This document shows, one piece after another, positions 5,054 through 5,332 of a stretch of DNA of 5,332 nt. How positions within the stretch are numbered: position 1 is the first letter of the stretch; every line of letters starts with the position of its first letter. The notes under the pieces are model-generated. The model was not told the origin of the DNA and ran no database searches. It worked only from the letters and a program-made list of their open reading frames with translations. The translations under genes and the position numbers were made by a program. Origin of the DNA: Christensenella sp. UBA1259 (lineage in GTDB: Bacteria; Bacillota; Clostridia; Christensenellales; Borkfalkiaceae). Where the stretch lies: positions 6,091-11,422 of the forward strand of contig DBVR01000002.1 in the NCBI GenBank assembly GCA_002308755.1, in the 5' to 3' direction.

Positions 5054-5332
5054 AGATCAAGCCCTCGACCTATTAGTATCGGTTAGCTCAACGCATTACT
5101 GCGCTTACACCCCCGACCTATCTAACTTGTTGTCTTCAAGTGGTCTTACTAACTTTCGTTATGGGATATCTTATCTTGAGGTAAGTTTCACGCTTAGATG
5201 CTTTCAGCGTTTATCTTATCCGCACTTCGCTATCCTGCCATGCCGCTGGCGCGACAACAGGTGCACAATCGGTGCGTTCATCCCGGTCCTCTCGTACTAG
5301 GGACAAATCCTCTCAAATATCCTACGCCCACG
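5054..5332 (-). rRNA. rrl: 23S ribosomal RNA, 3' end (continues beyond window)
   Basis: About 279 nt of the 3' end of the large-subunit rRNA, read on the - strand. The universally conserved sarcin-ricin loop AGTACGAGAGGACC, target of elongation factor GTPase action, is present at 5298-5285. It is followed by the conserved GCTGAAAGCATCTAAGC segment (complement near 5190-5210) and the 3' terminal ACTAATAGGTCGAGGGCTTG. The distance from the sarcin-ricin loop to the end (about 245 nt) matches the roughly 250 nt in E. coli. The exact 3' end is estimated at 5054 by analogy and may be off by a few bases. The 5' part lies outside the window, so linkage to 16S is assumed, not seen. Confidence 0.96.

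Noticed and set aside
5040..5056. Inverted repeat TCTCAT/ATGAGA at the 23S 3' end as a terminator
   Set aside because: A/T-rich 6-bp stem without a T-tract on the transcribed strand; more likely part of 23S end processing or chance.
1..5332. CRISPR array, insertion sequence, phage or toxin-antitoxin module
   Set aside because: No regularly spaced repeats, transposase or integrase motifs, terminal inverted repeats or small paired genes were seen; all substantial coding is explained by purL and the two phosphodiesterase genes.

Overview
This window looks like a chromosomal segment from a Gram-positive, Clostridia-type bacterium. The evidence is a purL 3' end of the single-chain clostridial/streptococcal type, clean Shine-Dalgarno sites, many compact GC-stem terminators, and polytopic c-di-GMP turnover proteins of a kind common in that class. 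An uncultured gut lineage, perhaps Christensenellales-like, is possible but is only an impression from codon use and style.

Layout, left to right. (1) Positions 1-771 (+): the last 256 codons of purL, the glutaminase domain of FGAM synthase, with the Cys-His-Glu triad present. (2) Positions 813-841: a perfect 12-bp GC-rich hairpin that probably ends both purL and the convergent gene. (3) Positions 884-2200 (-): a seven-helix membrane protein with an intact HD-GYP c-di-GMP phosphodiesterase domain and its own sigma-A-type promoter. (4) Positions 2201-2405: an intergenic region holding that promoter, a terminator for the next gene, and a perfect 20-bp palindrome. (5) Positions 2406-4601 (-): an eight-helix membrane protein with a degenerate GGDEF domain (ADDHF) and an apparently intact EAL phosphodiesterase domain. 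(6) Positions 4602-4733: a short promoter region. (7) Positions 4734-5332 (-): the end of an rRNA operon, in transcription order 23S rRNA 3' end, a spacer of about 160 nt, 5S rRNA, and a strong intrinsic terminator. The 23S gene runs off the right edge.

How the genes work together. The two full-length genes encode c-di-GMP phosphodiesterases from unrelated folds (HD-GYP and EAL), each tied to a different membrane-embedded input domain. They lie in tandem but seem to be separate transcription units, so this reads as a c-di-GMP-lowering locus rather than a synthase/hydrolase pair. PurL (purine synthesis) and the rRNA genes are housekeeping neighbours with no evident functional link.

The least ordinary signals are a consensus-like promoter (TTGACA, 18 bp, extended TACACT) inside the 23S-5S spacer, which suggests independent 5S transcription; the pairing of two PDE classes with a GGDEF domain that keeps nucleotide-contact residues but has lost its catalytic signature; and inverted repeats placed on or next to promoters. 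I found no CRISPR array, mobile element, tRNA, phage gene or clear new multi-gene system.
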